Assembly: GCA_016212465.1 (NCBI GenBank)
Contig: JACRGE010000044.1
Span: 1-39,301 of the forward strand
Length of the DNA stretch: 39,301 nucleotides
Origin: Microcaldota archaeon
GTDB lineage: Archaea; Micrarchaeota; Micrarchaeia; Norongarragalinales; JACRGE01
Direction: 5' to 3'
Made by a program: the position numbers and the translations under genes. Positions within the stretch are counted from its first letter, which is position 1. Each line of letters starts with the position of its first letter. Positions 22,026 through 30,897 of this stretch are shown one piece after another. Under the pieces are notes generated by a model that did not search any database, was not told the DNA's origin, and saw nothing but the letters and a program-made list of their open reading frames with translations.

Positions 22026-22364
22026 TTATTGGGCGCTTGCAACTTCGTACAATGCCTTTAGTGCTACGATCACTGCAGCGGGTGCGATGAATGCTTGAAT
22101 GTTGCCAAGGATTGCCACGATCTTTTCTGCCCCAAATGGAATCACTTGAAGGCTTGCTGCAGCCAGCATAAGCGCGATTGTGGCTACCAGAAATTCCGTT
22201 GTTTCTTTTGCTGTCACGTTCACGAAGCCTACTATGACCCCGAGTATTGCCAGGACTGCTACGAGCATTGCTGCATCGAGTGGTACGAATGCCGCTAGTA
22301 TTGCCAGTATCAAGCCAACAAGAAACGACCAAAATCCCACTGTTGGCAGTATTGACTTTTTCAT
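22026..22364 (-). CDS. Small polytopic membrane protein, unknown function
   Basis: A 112-residue protein with four hydrophobic segments: VGFWSFLVGLILAILAAFV, AMLVAVLAILGVIVGFVNV, FLVATIALMLAAASL, and IAPAAVIVALKALYEVA. The pattern is that of a small archaeal membrane protein family I cannot name. ATG 22364 lies 8 nt after AGGTGA. It is transcribed against its neighbours, between two antiporter genes. Its 3' flank (21995-22021) has a GGATTC/GAATCC stem, perhaps a terminator. Confidence 0.65.
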   Translation of the reverse strand: MKKSILPTVGFWSFLVGLILAILAAFVPLDAAMLVAVLAILGVIVGFVNVTAKETTEFLVATIALMLAAASLQVIPFGAEKIVAILGNIQAFIAPAAVIVALKALYEVASAQ

Positions 22365-22498
22365 GTTCAACTCACCTCTAAACTACCTGTATTGATTAAT
22401 ACTATCCTTTTAAAAAACTTTCCCTTGAAAAAATAAATTGGTTGTCGTATTATTAACATAGCTCGCGATCTTTTCTCTTAAAAGTTCTGGATGACGAT

Positions 22499-23662
22499 AT
22501 GGCTGCGGAATTGATTGGAATAGAGTTTCAAATGAGCCTTCTTTTATTCGTTTCCTTGCTTGGATACGTAATTGCAACCCGGTTCGGGCAGAGCATCGTC
22601 ATTGGAGAAATCCTCGTAGGTCTTTTGATTGGTCCATCTTTTCTTGGCGTGATCACATACACTGAATTCATAAGAGTACTCGCCCAGTTTGGTGCAATCT
22701 TCCTTCTCTTTGTCGTGGGGCTCGAGTGCAAGTTCAAGGAGATCTATACGCTGAAGTCATTTGCGATAGCATCTTTTGGGGTTGTTGTGCCGTGGGTAGG
22801 CGGATTTATGTTAGCTGGCTTTCTAGGATATCCTCTCGCAACCTCCATATTCATAGGAACCGCGTTGACCGCAACCAGCATTGCGATAACTGCAAATGTG
22901 TTGAAGGAATTAGGCAAACTGGAAACCGATGTAGCCAAGGCGGTCATAGGTGCCGCGGTAATAGATGACATACTGGGCTTGCTTGCGCTTTCGCTGACTA
23001 CGGAATTCGTTGCACACGAAATTTCGCTGATTTCCGTACTGACAAAGGCAGGTATTGCAGTAGGTTTTCTCGTTGTAGGAGCTTTTGCAGGCATGGTTTT
23101 GTCTTACTTGTTATCCCTCTCCAACTATTGGGCAGAAAAAAAAGGGGTTCCCCAGACGACTTTCATTTTCGCTATAACCCTTGCCTTCTTCTACAGCTTT
23201 GTTGCCGAGCTGGTCGGGCTAAGCGCAATAGTCGGCGCATTTATTGCAGGTGTTGCGTTGGAAAGCGTCAAAATAAAGAGCTACCGCGAAGGAGCGATGT
23301 ACTTTGAAATAGTTTTTTCGGCAATCTTCTTTGTTTCCTTAGGCATCCTGATCAACTTGAAAGAGATAACTGGAGGCTTTTCGTTCTTGATTTTCCTTAT
23401 TCTTTTGGTGATAGTGGCTGTGTTAACCAAGCTCGTTGGCTGTTGGGCTGGAGCAAGATTGTTCGGTATGAGCTCAAAGGACTCACTGATAGTCGGAGTA
23501 GGGATGACTCCGAGGGGGGAGGTGGCAATGATCGTCGCACTGATTGGATTGAGCGCAGGTTACGTCAAGCAGGATGCCTATTCTGGAGTTATTCTCATGA
23601 GTCTTTTGACGACCCTCCTGACCCCACCCCTGTTGAAGATACTATTGAAAAACAAACCATAA
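22499..23662 (+). CDS. Cation/proton antiporter, CPA2 (KefB/NapA)-like
   Basis: A 387-residue membrane protein. The CPA2 hallmarks are visible: GQSIVIGEILVGLLIGPS in the second helix, LFVVGLECKF, ALTATSIAITANVLKELG, and the DD ion-binding pair in AAVIDDILGLLALS. A late GVGMTPRGEVAMIVALIG segment is also typical. It lacks a C-terminal RCK/TrkA domain. The DD pair suggests electrogenic Na+/H+ exchange (family knowledge), in contrast to the TD-type antiporter upstream. Confidence 0.88.
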   Translation: MAAELIGIEFQMSLLLFVSLLGYVIATRFGQSIVIGEILVGLLIGPSFLGVITYTEFIRVLAQFGAIFLLFVVGLECKFKEIYTLKSFAIASFGVVVPWVGGFMLAGFLGYPLATSIFIGTALTATSIAITANVLKELGKLETDVAKAVIGAAVIDDILGLLALSLTTEFVAHEISLISVLTKAGIAVGFLVVGAFAGMVLSYLLSLSNYWAEKKGVPQTTFIFAITLAFFYSFVAELVGLSAIVGAFIAGVALESVKIKSYREGAMYFEIVFSAIFFVSLGILINLKEITGGFSFLIFLILLVIVAVLTKLVGCWAGARLFGMSSKDSLIVGVGMTPRGEVAMIVALIGLSAGYVKQDAYSGVILMSLLTTLLTPPLLKILLKNKP

Positions 23663-23746
23663 CTGAAATTAATTGTATGTTTTTTGAATAAGTTTCGGAG
23701 CGTAAACGTTTAAAGTCGTTAGCTCTAAATGCATTAAGTGGTTTTC

Positions 23747-24601
23747 ATGAAACTGGAGTCGTATTTGGCGTGCTTGGGTTTTGTTAGTCTATTGGTCTTC
23801 GGTTGCGTGCAGAAGCCGCTTGGACCTGCAAACCAGACATCAGCCTGTATCGTTCCTAAAAGCATAGGCGCCAACGTTCTTACGGCATTCAAAGTCTCCA
23901 GCAAATTCGACTTTGGGCGCGAGTTTGATGGACTGGACTCAAAGTTCATCAGTTTTTCTAGTGATGGGGTTTTAACAGAGTTTTATTCCTTTATGGCACC
24001 GACTGATGAAAAATTAAATCAATTAATAAATGCATTAAAAAAGAAAGCCCCTGGGTTTAGAGAGTGCGTGGTTTCCGAAGTTCCTGGAATAGTGTGCGTG
24101 AGCCAGGAATGGGATTGGGAGAAAAAGATAGCTGGCACGCACAACTTCATTTGGGTAAAGAACAAGGAGGTCAGAATCATCTTCCAATGGCTGACGCCTT
24201 CAAGAGAAGTCGTTTTCCCCGACATTGCAGCATCTCTAAAAGAATTTGTTGAAAAACTGAAATGCGACGTTATAGCCGAAGAGTCCCCAATAAGTCCAAA
24301 CGGCGAGTGTACCACGGGATTAAAATGCGATTTTGGGACGGGCTTTGAATGCCTGGGCTCATTTAATTATGAGAAAAAATTTCGTGAGAAGATACTGGCT
24401 TGTGAACTTGGTCAAGTGATAATCTGCAATAAATCGCGTTTTGGTGGAAAGCTCTTTTCAGACACCTTGACACTGCTTGCTAGAACCGACAAGACTTGCG
24501 AGGGCAGAATGGAGCGGAGCTTTAGTAGCAGCCACGCCAACAACACAGTCGTGGTCTACGTTTATGAGCGAGATAAGGCGGATGTCCTCGATTACGATTA
24601 G
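23747..24601 (+). CDS. Putative lipoprotein of unknown function
   Basis: About 284 residues. The N-terminus MKLESYLACLGFVSLLVFGC ends in a lipobox-like V-F-G-C at C20, suggesting lipid anchoring outside the membrane. The remainder is a soluble domain with several cysteines, including a CTTGLKCDFGTGFECLG segment. No known domain recognised. ATG 23747 follows AAGTGGT; GTG 23738 is in frame. TATA-like GTTTAAAG lies about 35 nt upstream. Confidence 0.6.
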   Translation: MKLESYLACLGFVSLLVFGCVQKPLGPANQTSACIVPKSIGANVLTAFKVSSKFDFGREFDGLDSKFISFSSDGVLTEFYSFMAPTDEKLNQLINALKKKAPGFRECVVSEVPGIVCVSQEWDWEKKIAGTHNFIWVKNKEVRIIFQWLTPSREVVFPDIAASLKEFVEKLKCDVIAEESPISPNGECTTGLKCDFGTGFECLGSFNYEKKFREKILACELGQVIICNKSRFGGKLFSDTLTLLARTDKTCEGRMERSFSSSHANNTVVVYVYERDKADVLDYD

Positions 24602-24606
24602 CGGAG

Positions 24607-24744
24607 CTAGATGATGCCAGCGAATTTAAGGAAAGGGTAGCCTACTATAATGAAGATGAAGAAGTCGTCTAGCTTCACGTACCCAATGAGCGTGAATATC
24701 ACGAGAAACACTGCGATGGTTTCTATAACGCCGTCTGCAGGCAT
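24607..24744 (-). CDS. 45-residue membrane protein
   Basis: A short gene on the minus strand with GGTGGGTGAACAG before ATG 24744. The product has two hydrophobic stretches, VIETIAVFLVIFTLIGYV and FFIFIIVGYPFLKFAGII, separated by KLDD, so it likely forms a membrane hairpin. Its stop is 5 nt from the stop of the convergent lipoprotein gene. No family recognised; coding potential rests on ribosome-binding site and composition. Confidence 0.5.
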   Translation of the reverse strand: MPADGVIETIAVFLVIFTLIGYVKLDDFFIFIIVGYPFLKFAGII

Positions 24745-24958
24745 CTGTTCACCCACCAAGTGCTTTCTTTGGTCCTTCTCTTAGGGACTAGCTTCAATGA
24801 CTTCCTGACTGGTCTTCCCACTAAAACATGATTTTTTGAATCACCGGCAAAAACCAAGGCCGTTCACTAATAAGTTGTTGAAGGTATAAGAAAAAGGTAA
24901 TATAAAAGCCTTTGCCAATACATTTCATCGGTTTTTCCAGTGATTTAAGGTTGATGGC

Positions 24959-25540
24959 ATGAGACCAATACACTTTGCCACCAGGAACAGAGGAAAGTTT
25001 TTTTCTGTAAGCGATTCCCTTTCCAAACAGGGCATTGAAACCATTCAGGTTCCTATCGAGATGCCGGAGCCTAGGAGCGATGACCTCAAGGAAATTGCAG
25101 GTGAAAAGGTTTTGTTTGCTTACGGAAAAGTCGGCAAGCCCTGCATATCCCTAGACTCAGGCTTTTACGTAGATTCTTTGAATGGCTTCCCAAGGGCTTT
25201 CGTGAATTTTGTTTTGGAAACCATTGGAATTAATGGCATCCTGCGGCTGGTTGAAGGAAAGCAGCGAGAATGCGAGTTCAGGAACTGTCTGGCTTACTTT
25301 GACGGTGAAGTTAACAAGCCGCTATTCTTTGAATCCCGCGTTTTTGGGACGTTGGCTGAAGCGCCAAGAGGAGAGTTGCAGCCAAACGCCTGGTCTGATC
25401 TTTTTCTCATTTTTACTCCAGTAGACTCTAGTAAGACGCTGGCGGAAATGACTCTGAAGGAGTATGCGGAATGGAAGCGTTTGAGGGAAGCAGATTTGTT
25501 CGTAACAAAATTCGCTGAATGGTTCTTGGAAAACAGATGA
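24959..25540 (+). CDS. XTP/dITP pyrophosphatase (RdgB/HAM1 family)
   Basis: A 193-residue HAM1-like protein. IHFATRNRGKFFSV is the substrate-binding N-terminus (T/S-x-N-x-x-K), ISLDSGFYVDSLNGFP the catalytic loop with D-S-G, and the GTLAEAPRGELQPNAWSDLF segment follows the family pattern. It hydrolyses non-canonical purine nucleoside triphosphates to the monophosphate, cleansing the nucleotide pool. TATA-like TAATATAAAA (near 24898) is upstream. Confidence 0.87.
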   Translation: MRPIHFATRNRGKFFSVSDSLSKQGIETIQVPIEMPEPRSDDLKEIAGEKVLFAYGKVGKPCISLDSGFYVDSLNGFPRAFVNFVLETIGINGILRLVEGKQRECEFRNCLAYFDGEVNKPLFFESRVFGTLAEAPRGELQPNAWSDLFLIFTPVDSSKTLAEMTLKEYAEWKRLREADLFVTKFAEWFLENR

Positions 25541-25564
25541 CATCAGCCATGCTTTGGAACCCGT

Positions 25565-28270
25565 TCATTTGAAGAACTTCTTTTTCGCCTCAAGCATGAT
25601 GAAAACACCGGTGGATACCGCAAGAACTGCCGCCCAGTCTCCAACTGAAAGAGGGACTGTTTTGAATATCTGCTGTAGGAATGGAACGTAGATGACGGCT
25701 GCCTGAAGGAAAACCGCGGAAAGAACACTGAAAAGAAGGAATTTGTTTGAGAAGAAACCTGTTTCAATAGATGACTTGCTTTCTGAGCGAGAGTACAACG
25801 CTATAAACATTTGTATTAAAATGAGGGTCGTGAATGCCGTTGTCACTGCTTTGGTTTCATCGTAATGCAGGTAAAACAGGTATACAGCAAGCGTGCTTAT
25901 GCACATGACCAGCCCTGCAAAGAAGAGACTGAACAAAACTTCTTTTCCAAGCATCTCTTCCTTCTGGCTGCGTGGCTTTTTCTTCATCACCTCCTTGTCA
26001 GCGGGATCTACTCCCAACGCAAGGGCAGGTAGGCTGTCCGTAACCAGGTTCATCCACAGTATTTGTATAGGCACAAGAGGTATTGGGAGATAAAAAAGCA
26101 TCGCCGAGAAGATTGTCAGGAGCTCTCCGATGTTGCACGCCAGCAGGTAGCGGACTGACTTTGCAATGTTGTCGTATATCACTCTTCCTTCTTCTACGGC
26201 GTTGACTATGCTCGCGAAGTTGTCGTCTGCAAGCACCATGTCCGAGGCTTCCTTAGCAACGTCAGTACCGCTTATACCCATCGCTACGCCTATGTCGCTT
26301 CTCTTCAATGCGGGCGCGTCGTTTACGCCGTCACCAGTTACAGCAACGACCTCGCCGTTTTTCCTGAAAGCCTGAACAATCCTGAGCTTGTGCTCCGGCG
26401 AAACCCTGGCGAATAGCCGAACATTTTTTACAACTTCCTCAAGGGCTTCGTCAGTCATTCCGTTGATCTCTTTTCCCATGAGGACTCTCGAATCTCCTTC
26501 AACGAGTCCGATCTCTCTTCCTATTGCATTGGCAGTTTTCTCGTTGTCTCCTGTAATCATCACTACCTTGATGCCGGCGTCCCTACAGATGACAATGGCA
26601 TCCTTTACCTCTTCTCTCGGCGGGTCGTAAATCCCTGCTAGTCCGACAAATACAAGCTTTTCTTCAACCGAATCAATTGAATAACCTTTTAGCTTTTCAG
26701 GCAGGCGGCGGTATGCGAATCCCAGCACCCTCAACGCATCAGAAGCCATTCTCTCGGTTTCCTTCCCTATGAGCTCTTTTTCTCTTCTGGTGAGTTCAAC
26801 TTCCTTCCCGTTTTTCATTATTCTATCGCATTTCTCCAACAGCATCTCTGGCGCACCCTTTGTAAATGCGTGTTTCTCAGCGCCTTTTTGGTAGATGACG
26901 CTCATCATCTTCCTGGAGGGATCAAAGGAAAGCTCATCCAAGAATTTATATTCCCTGCTCAACTCTTCCTTGGACTTGCCTGCTTTTCCAGCCACGACGA
27001 GGAGAGCGGATTCAGTTGGATCTCCTGTTACCTCAACCCTTTCACCTTGGACGCGCATGCTTGCATTATTGCACAGAATACTTATTCTCATCACCATTTG
27101 GATGTGTCTCTCATCAGGCATTATCCTTTTCCCGGTTTTTTCACTAATGAAGCTACCGCTTAATTCAAACCCGCTTCCCGAAACCGAGAGCGTAGTGCCG
27201 TTGCAAAAGATTTTTTTGACTGTCATCTCGTTTTTCGTAAGCGTTCCAGTCTTGTCTGTACAAATCACTGTTGAGCATCCGAGGGTTTCGACCGCAGGCA
27301 GCCTTCGGATGATTGCGTTTCTTTTGGCCATGCGCTGCACTCCTATTGCAAGCGTTATCGTCACGACCGCAGGAAGTGCCTCAGGAATCGCGGCAACCGC
27401 GAGGCTTACGCTCACGAGGAACATCTCAATCAATTCGATTCTGCGAAGCACCCCAAGCAAAAATATGATTCCACAAAGCATGACGAAAATTATTCCAAGC
27501 TGTTTACCAAGGGCTTCAAGCCTCTTCTGAAGCGGAGTCTTGTCTTCCCTGACTTCTTGAACGAGGTTTGCTATCCCCCCCATTTCAGTGCTCATACCGG
27601 TTTTAACTACAACCGCTTTTGCACGGCCGTTCACTGCACTGGTTCCCATAAACAGCATGTTTCCTTGCTCGCTTATCACCGCGTCTTCAGGACAAATAGT
27701 TTCCGCATTCTTTCCTACGGGCACACTTTCACCTGTAAGAGAAGCTTCCTCTACTTCAAGCCGAGAAGACTCAATCAAACGGGCGTCAGCCGGAACCTTG
27801 TCTCCTGCTTCAAGGACTATGATGTCTCCAGGAACCAAGTTTCTTGAATGAGTGCGCTTTTCTGCAGGCAGGCTTTCAGCTGAATCCCTCCTCAAAACCC
27901 TTGTTTGGGGCGCAACCATTTTCTTGAGCGCTTCTATCGCTTTTTCCGCCTTGTATTCCTGGTAGAAACCGAAGATTGCGTTCAGCACGACAATAGCTAT
28001 AATCGCGCTGGCATCAACCACTTCACCAAGCAGAGCCGAAATCAATGCCGCAACGATCAGGATTATAATGAGGATATTTAGAAATTGTGATACAAAGAGT
28101 TGAAGGGAAGTCTTTTTCTTCTCTTCCTTCAATTCGTTGAAGCCGTATTCGGCTCTCCTTTTTTCAGCCTCCTCTTCAGTCAAGCCGTTTTCACTGGCAT
28201 TAAGTCCAGCAAGAACGTCCTTTGCACTCAAGGAATGCCAGTTGATTAAAGCCATTAGACCACTTTTCAT
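25565..28270 (-). CDS. Calcium-type P-type ATPase (P2 family)
   Basis: A 901-residue P2-type ATPase. It has the N-terminal cation-ATPase domain, LTGESVPV (actuator), helix M4 with PEALPAVVT, phosphorylation site DKTGTLT, KGAPE for nucleotide binding, MITGDN, and TGDGVNDAPALK at the hinge. Membrane sites include NIGELLT in M5 and NLVTDSLPALALG in M6 (N-x-x-T-D), the pattern of SERCA/PMR1 Ca2+ pumps rather than Na/K pumps. It extrudes Ca2+ at the expense of ATP. Methionine 6 (28255) is an alternative start. It completes the ion-transport island. Confidence 0.93.
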   Translation of the reverse strand: MKSGLMALINWHSLSAKDVLAGLNASENGLTEEEAEKRRAEYGFNELKEEKKKTSLQLFVSQFLNILIIILIVAALISALLGEVVDASAIIAIVVLNAIFGFYQEYKAEKAIEALKKMVAPQTRVLRRDSAESLPAEKRTHSRNLVPGDIIVLEAGDKVPADARLIESSRLEVEEASLTGESVPVGKNAETICPEDAVISEQGNMLFMGTSAVNGRAKAVVVKTGMSTEMGGIANLVQEVREDKTPLQKRLEALGKQLGIIFVMLCGIIFLLGVLRRIELIEMFLVSVSLAVAAIPEALPAVVTITLAIGVQRMAKRNAIIRRLPAVETLGCSTVICTDKTGTLTKNEMTVKKIFCNGTTLSVSGSGFELSGSFISEKTGKRIMPDERHIQMVMRISILCNNASMRVQGERVEVTGDPTESALLVVAGKAGKSKEELSREYKFLDELSFDPSRKMMSVIYQKGAEKHAFTKGAPEMLLEKCDRIMKNGKEVELTRREKELIGKETERMASDALRVLGFAYRRLPEKLKGYSIDSVEEKLVFVGLAGIYDPPREEVKDAIVICRDAGIKVVMITGDNEKTANAIGREIGLVEGDSRVLMGKEINGMTDEALEEVVKNVRLFARVSPEHKLRIVQAFRKNGEVVAVTGDGVNDAPALKRSDIGVAMGISGTDVAKEASDMVLADDNFASIVNAVEEGRVIYDNIAKSVRYLLACNIGELLTIFSAMLFYLPIPLVPIQILWMNLVTDSLPALALGVDPADKEVMKKKPRSQKEEMLGKEVLFSLFFAGLVMCISTLAVYLFYLHYDETKAVTTAFTTLILIQMFIALYSRSESKSSIETGFFSNKFLLFSVLSAVFLQAAVIYVPFLQQIFKTVPLSVGDWAAVLAVSTGVFIMLEAKKKFFK

Positions 28271-28354
28271 AGACTGAACTTTCCTTCAGAAAAAAGCACT
28301 GAAGGCGGTATCTATTAAATTCACGAGATATAAAAAGTTGCGGATTCCATGGCT

Positions 28355-28804
28355 TCAGATCCTCAAAAGAACCGCTTTCTCGTCGCAATGCGGGTATTTC
28401 ACGCAGTTTATGCATTCCCCAAACACTTTTTCCGGAAGCTTTTTCATTGAAACTCGCTTGAAGCCGAAGCGCTCGAAGAAAGAAGGAATCATCGTGAGGG
28501 CAAAAACTTTTTCCACGCCCAACTCTCTTGCTTCCTTTAGACATCTTTTTACCAGCTTTGTTCCAATCCCCCTTCCCTGGAATCCCTTGGCTACCGCAAG
28601 CGACTTGACTTCAGCCAAGTCCTTCCACACCACACAAAGGGAGCAGCAGCCCACAATCCTTCCCTTTTCCTCGCATATGAAGAAAGCGCGTATGTTGCTG
28701 TAGATATAAGAGAGCGGCCTCGGAATGGTTTTACTGTCCGCTGAATAGGAGTCTATGAGCTTCTTTATCTCCACTGCGTCCTTTACCTTCGCCCTTCGAA
28801 TCAT
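28355..28804 (-). CDS. GNAT-family N-acetyltransferase (ArgA-like)
   Basis: About 149 residues. The core GNAT motif A is AEVKSLAVAKGFQGRGIGTKLV with the Q-x-x-G-x-G acetyl-CoA loop; MIPSFFERFGFKRV matches motif B. The C-terminal CINCVKYPHCDEKAVLL cysteine-containing tail is typical of the N-acetylglutamate synthase-like (ArgA/LysX-related) subset. The substrate is unproven. Start ATG 28804 has weak GGTG upstream. It shares a short divergent promoter region with the phosphatase gene. Confidence 0.82.
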   Translation of the reverse strand: MIRRAKVKDAVEIKKLIDSYSADSKTIPRPLSYIYSNIRAFFICEEKGRIVGCCSLCVVWKDLAEVKSLAVAKGFQGRGIGTKLVKRCLKEARELGVEKVFALTMIPSFFERFGFKRVSMKKLPEKVFGECINCVKYPHCDEKAVLLRI

Positions 28805-28860
28805 GTAAACACCAAACAAAGGATATTAAATCCTGGAAGTATTTAATTTGTGGTGATGCC

Positions 28861-29616
28861 GTGATTCGGGGAAGAAAACGTGAAGAGCCGCGGGAAGTTG
28901 CCGTAACGCTCATCCGCCATGGTCACAACAAGGGGGACGAGCTTCTGCCCGAAGGGTGGGAAAATGCTCGGGGGAAGGGAAAGCTGCTTAAAAATATCGT
29001 TCGCGGAAGCCCAGTGAAATTCTATTCCAGCCCCGCCAAGAGGGCCATGCAAACGGCTTTCGCGCTCGCGGAAGCGTTTCATCCAATGATGGAGTTGGCA
29101 AGCGGCAAGGCGCCGGAGGAGCTTTCTTCGGAAGAGCTTGCGAAGGTTCTAGCCAAAGCAAGGATCCGCGTCCGAGAAGGACTCAGGCCCATGGACCGCA
29201 AGAATACGGAATCGTTCGAGCGACTCTCGAAGGAATTAGGCATCGAAGGATTTTGCAGGAAGTGGCTGAAGGGCGACCAGCAGTTGCTGGACGCAGTAGA
29301 GTCGCCAGAAGAAGTTGTTTCTCGGCTGAGAAAACAAGCGGTTGAATTCTCTAAGCGCGTTTCGGAAAGGTTCAAGCAACGCGCAAACTTGCCTCGCATA
29401 CTCAAAAAACCAATTCATCTCGTAATGGTAACCCACGGTCCGTTGCCGGAAGCAGTCGTGGAACAATTGAGTGGCAGGCCTGTTTCGTCATTCGGCTACG
29501 ACCTACTTTCTGGAAGGGGAAAGCTGTTGGACAACCTCGAGCGTGTTACACTGATAATAAAAGGACAGAGGGTGTGGCTGCGTTTTCGGGGAGAAGAGAT
29601 TCGGATAAAAGGATGA
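28861..29616 (+). CDS. Histidine phosphatase (phosphoglycerate-mutase-like)
   Basis: A 251-residue protein with the catalytic LIRHGHN at residue 17-23 (RHG motif), SSPAKRAMQTA for the conserved arginine, and the second histidine in VMVTHGP near residue 190. A charged helical insertion (about 75-160) separates the halves. Phosphatase rather than mutase activity is likely; the substrate is unknown. The start is GTG 28861, preceded by GGTGATGCC. Confidence 0.78.
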   Translation: MIRGRKREEPREVAVTLIRHGHNKGDELLPEGWENARGKGKLLKNIVRGSPVKFYSSPAKRAMQTAFALAEAFHPMMELASGKAPEELSSEELAKVLAKARIRVREGLRPMDRKNTESFERLSKELGIEGFCRKWLKGDQQLLDAVESPEEVVSRLRKQAVEFSKRVSERFKQRANLPRILKKPIHLVMVTHGPLPEAVVEQLSGRPVSSFGYDLLSGRGKLLDNLERVTLIIKGQRVWLRFRGEEIRIKG

Positions 29617-29886
29617 CTGCTTTGCATTCTGCTCACGACGAAAAAATCTGATTTGCTTTCAGGCGTAGGTGTGTTTTAGGGCAACTTCTAAGAAAACCAA
29701 AACTTGAGTTATAAGTCGCTTCCGTGTTTAAAAACTATTTAAATAAAGGAAAACCTTTAAGAACTCGGAGCTTCCTTATACTAATGAAAGATTTAAAAGC
29801 TTTTTTTAAGCATGGTAGTTATTAACCGAGAGGTAGTTACATTTAGTCTTTTCAATCTAAGGGGTATTCTATGTTAGGTGCTCAAT
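29617..29886 (+). promoter_or_regulatory. Promoter and long leader region of the TFIIB gene
   Basis: No gene is seen. TATA-like elements occur at about 29733-29743 (CTATTTAAATA) and 29790-29798 (GATTTAAAA, beside palindrome AAAAGCTTTT 29795-29804), either giving a long leader. GGTAGTTA is directly repeated at 29814-29821 and 29832-29839 (18-bp period), a possible factor-binding site. Confidence 0.35.
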
Positions 29887-30786
29887 ATGAAATGCCCTGA
29901 ATGCGACGGAAAGAAATTCCGCAGAGACGTTGAACGAGCTGAAATGGTTTGTGCAAACTGCGGTCTCGTCGTGGAAGAGGACGCTATGCAACGCGGTCCT
30001 GAATGGCGGGCGTTTACTGCCGAGCAGCGCGCGAAGCGTGCTCGGACAGGAGCTCCGCTGAAATACACTCGGCCTGACCGGGGTTTGACGACTCAGATAG
30101 ACCAGTATGACAGAGATGCGGCTGGTGGAAGGATTGAGGCATCCCGCAGGGCTCAATTATACAGGATGAGGAAGTGGCACAGGAGAACCTCTCTTTCGAC
30201 TAGTGCAGAGAGGAACCTTGCTATTGCTTTGACTGAACTCAACCGCGTTTCAACTCACTTGGGTCTGAGCGAAAGCATTCGCGAAAGCACGGCTCTTCTT
30301 TATAGGAAATGCCTTGACAAGGGATTGATAAGAGGTAGAACGATTGAAAGCGTTGTATGCGCAGTAATCTACGCGGTTTGCCGCATGTATGGCTTCCCGC
30401 GGACTCTCGAGGAGATCTCCTCGGTTTCAGAAATCCCGAAGAGGGACATTGGAAAAACTTACCGACTCATCATCCACGAGCTGGAGATGAAAATTCCTTT
30501 GATGAGCCCCCATACCTACATACCGCGCTTCATTCACTCGCTGAGGCTTTCTGGGAAAACCCAGGAAAAAGCTGTTGAGCTTCTGAATGAGGCAGTAGGC
30601 AAAAAGCTGATTTCTGGGAGAGGACCTATAGGCGTGGTGGCAGCAGTCGTATACATAGCAAGCGTGATTTGTGGCGAGGAAAGGACTCAGAAGGAAATCG
30701 CAGAAGTCGCAGGCGTCACGGAAGTGACTGTAAGAAACCGCTATCGCGAGCTAAAGAAGTTCCTCGGCTTGAAAATCCCCCTATAA
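29887..30786 (+). CDS. tfb: Transcription initiation factor IIB
   Basis: A 299-residue archaeal TFB of normal length. The zinc ribbon has C3-x2-C6 and C22-x2-C25; then comes the B-reader/linker (EDAMQRGPEWRAFTAEQRAK), and two cyclin repeats (about 105-195 and 205-299) with typical CRMYGFPRTLEEIS and KEIAEVAGVTEVTVRNRYREL. It recruits RNA polymerase to TBP-TATA. The start is ATG 29887, with AGGTG 6 nt upstream; the upstream TTG is in frame but less likely. The presence of TFB establishes the archaeal nature of the window. Confidence 0.97.
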   Translation: MKCPECDGKKFRRDVERAEMVCANCGLVVEEDAMQRGPEWRAFTAEQRAKRARTGAPLKYTRPDRGLTTQIDQYDRDAAGGRIEASRRAQLYRMRKWHRRTSLSTSAERNLAIALTELNRVSTHLGLSESIRESTALLYRKCLDKGLIRGRTIESVVCAVIYAVCRMYGFPRTLEEISSVSEIPKRDIGKTYRLIIHELEMKIPLMSPHTYIPRFIHSLRLSGKTQEKAVELLNEAVGKKLISGRGPIGVVAAVVYIASVICGEERTQKEIAEVAGVTEVTVRNRYRELKKFLGLKIPL

Positions 30787-30830
30787 TCTTTTTCTTTATC
30801 TTATTTTTTAGCAGACTACTTTCTCTTTCA
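30787..30830 (+). terminator. T-rich termination zone after tfb
   Basis: Several runs of T (CTTTTTCTTTATC, TTATTTTTTAG) follow the tfb stop without a strong hairpin, the usual form of archaeal intrinsic termination. Confidence 0.45.
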
Positions 30831-30897
30831 GCTATTTTATTATCAGATTTTCCTTCCTTTCAACTAGCCCATTATCTTCCAAAGCCGTTTCAATCCA

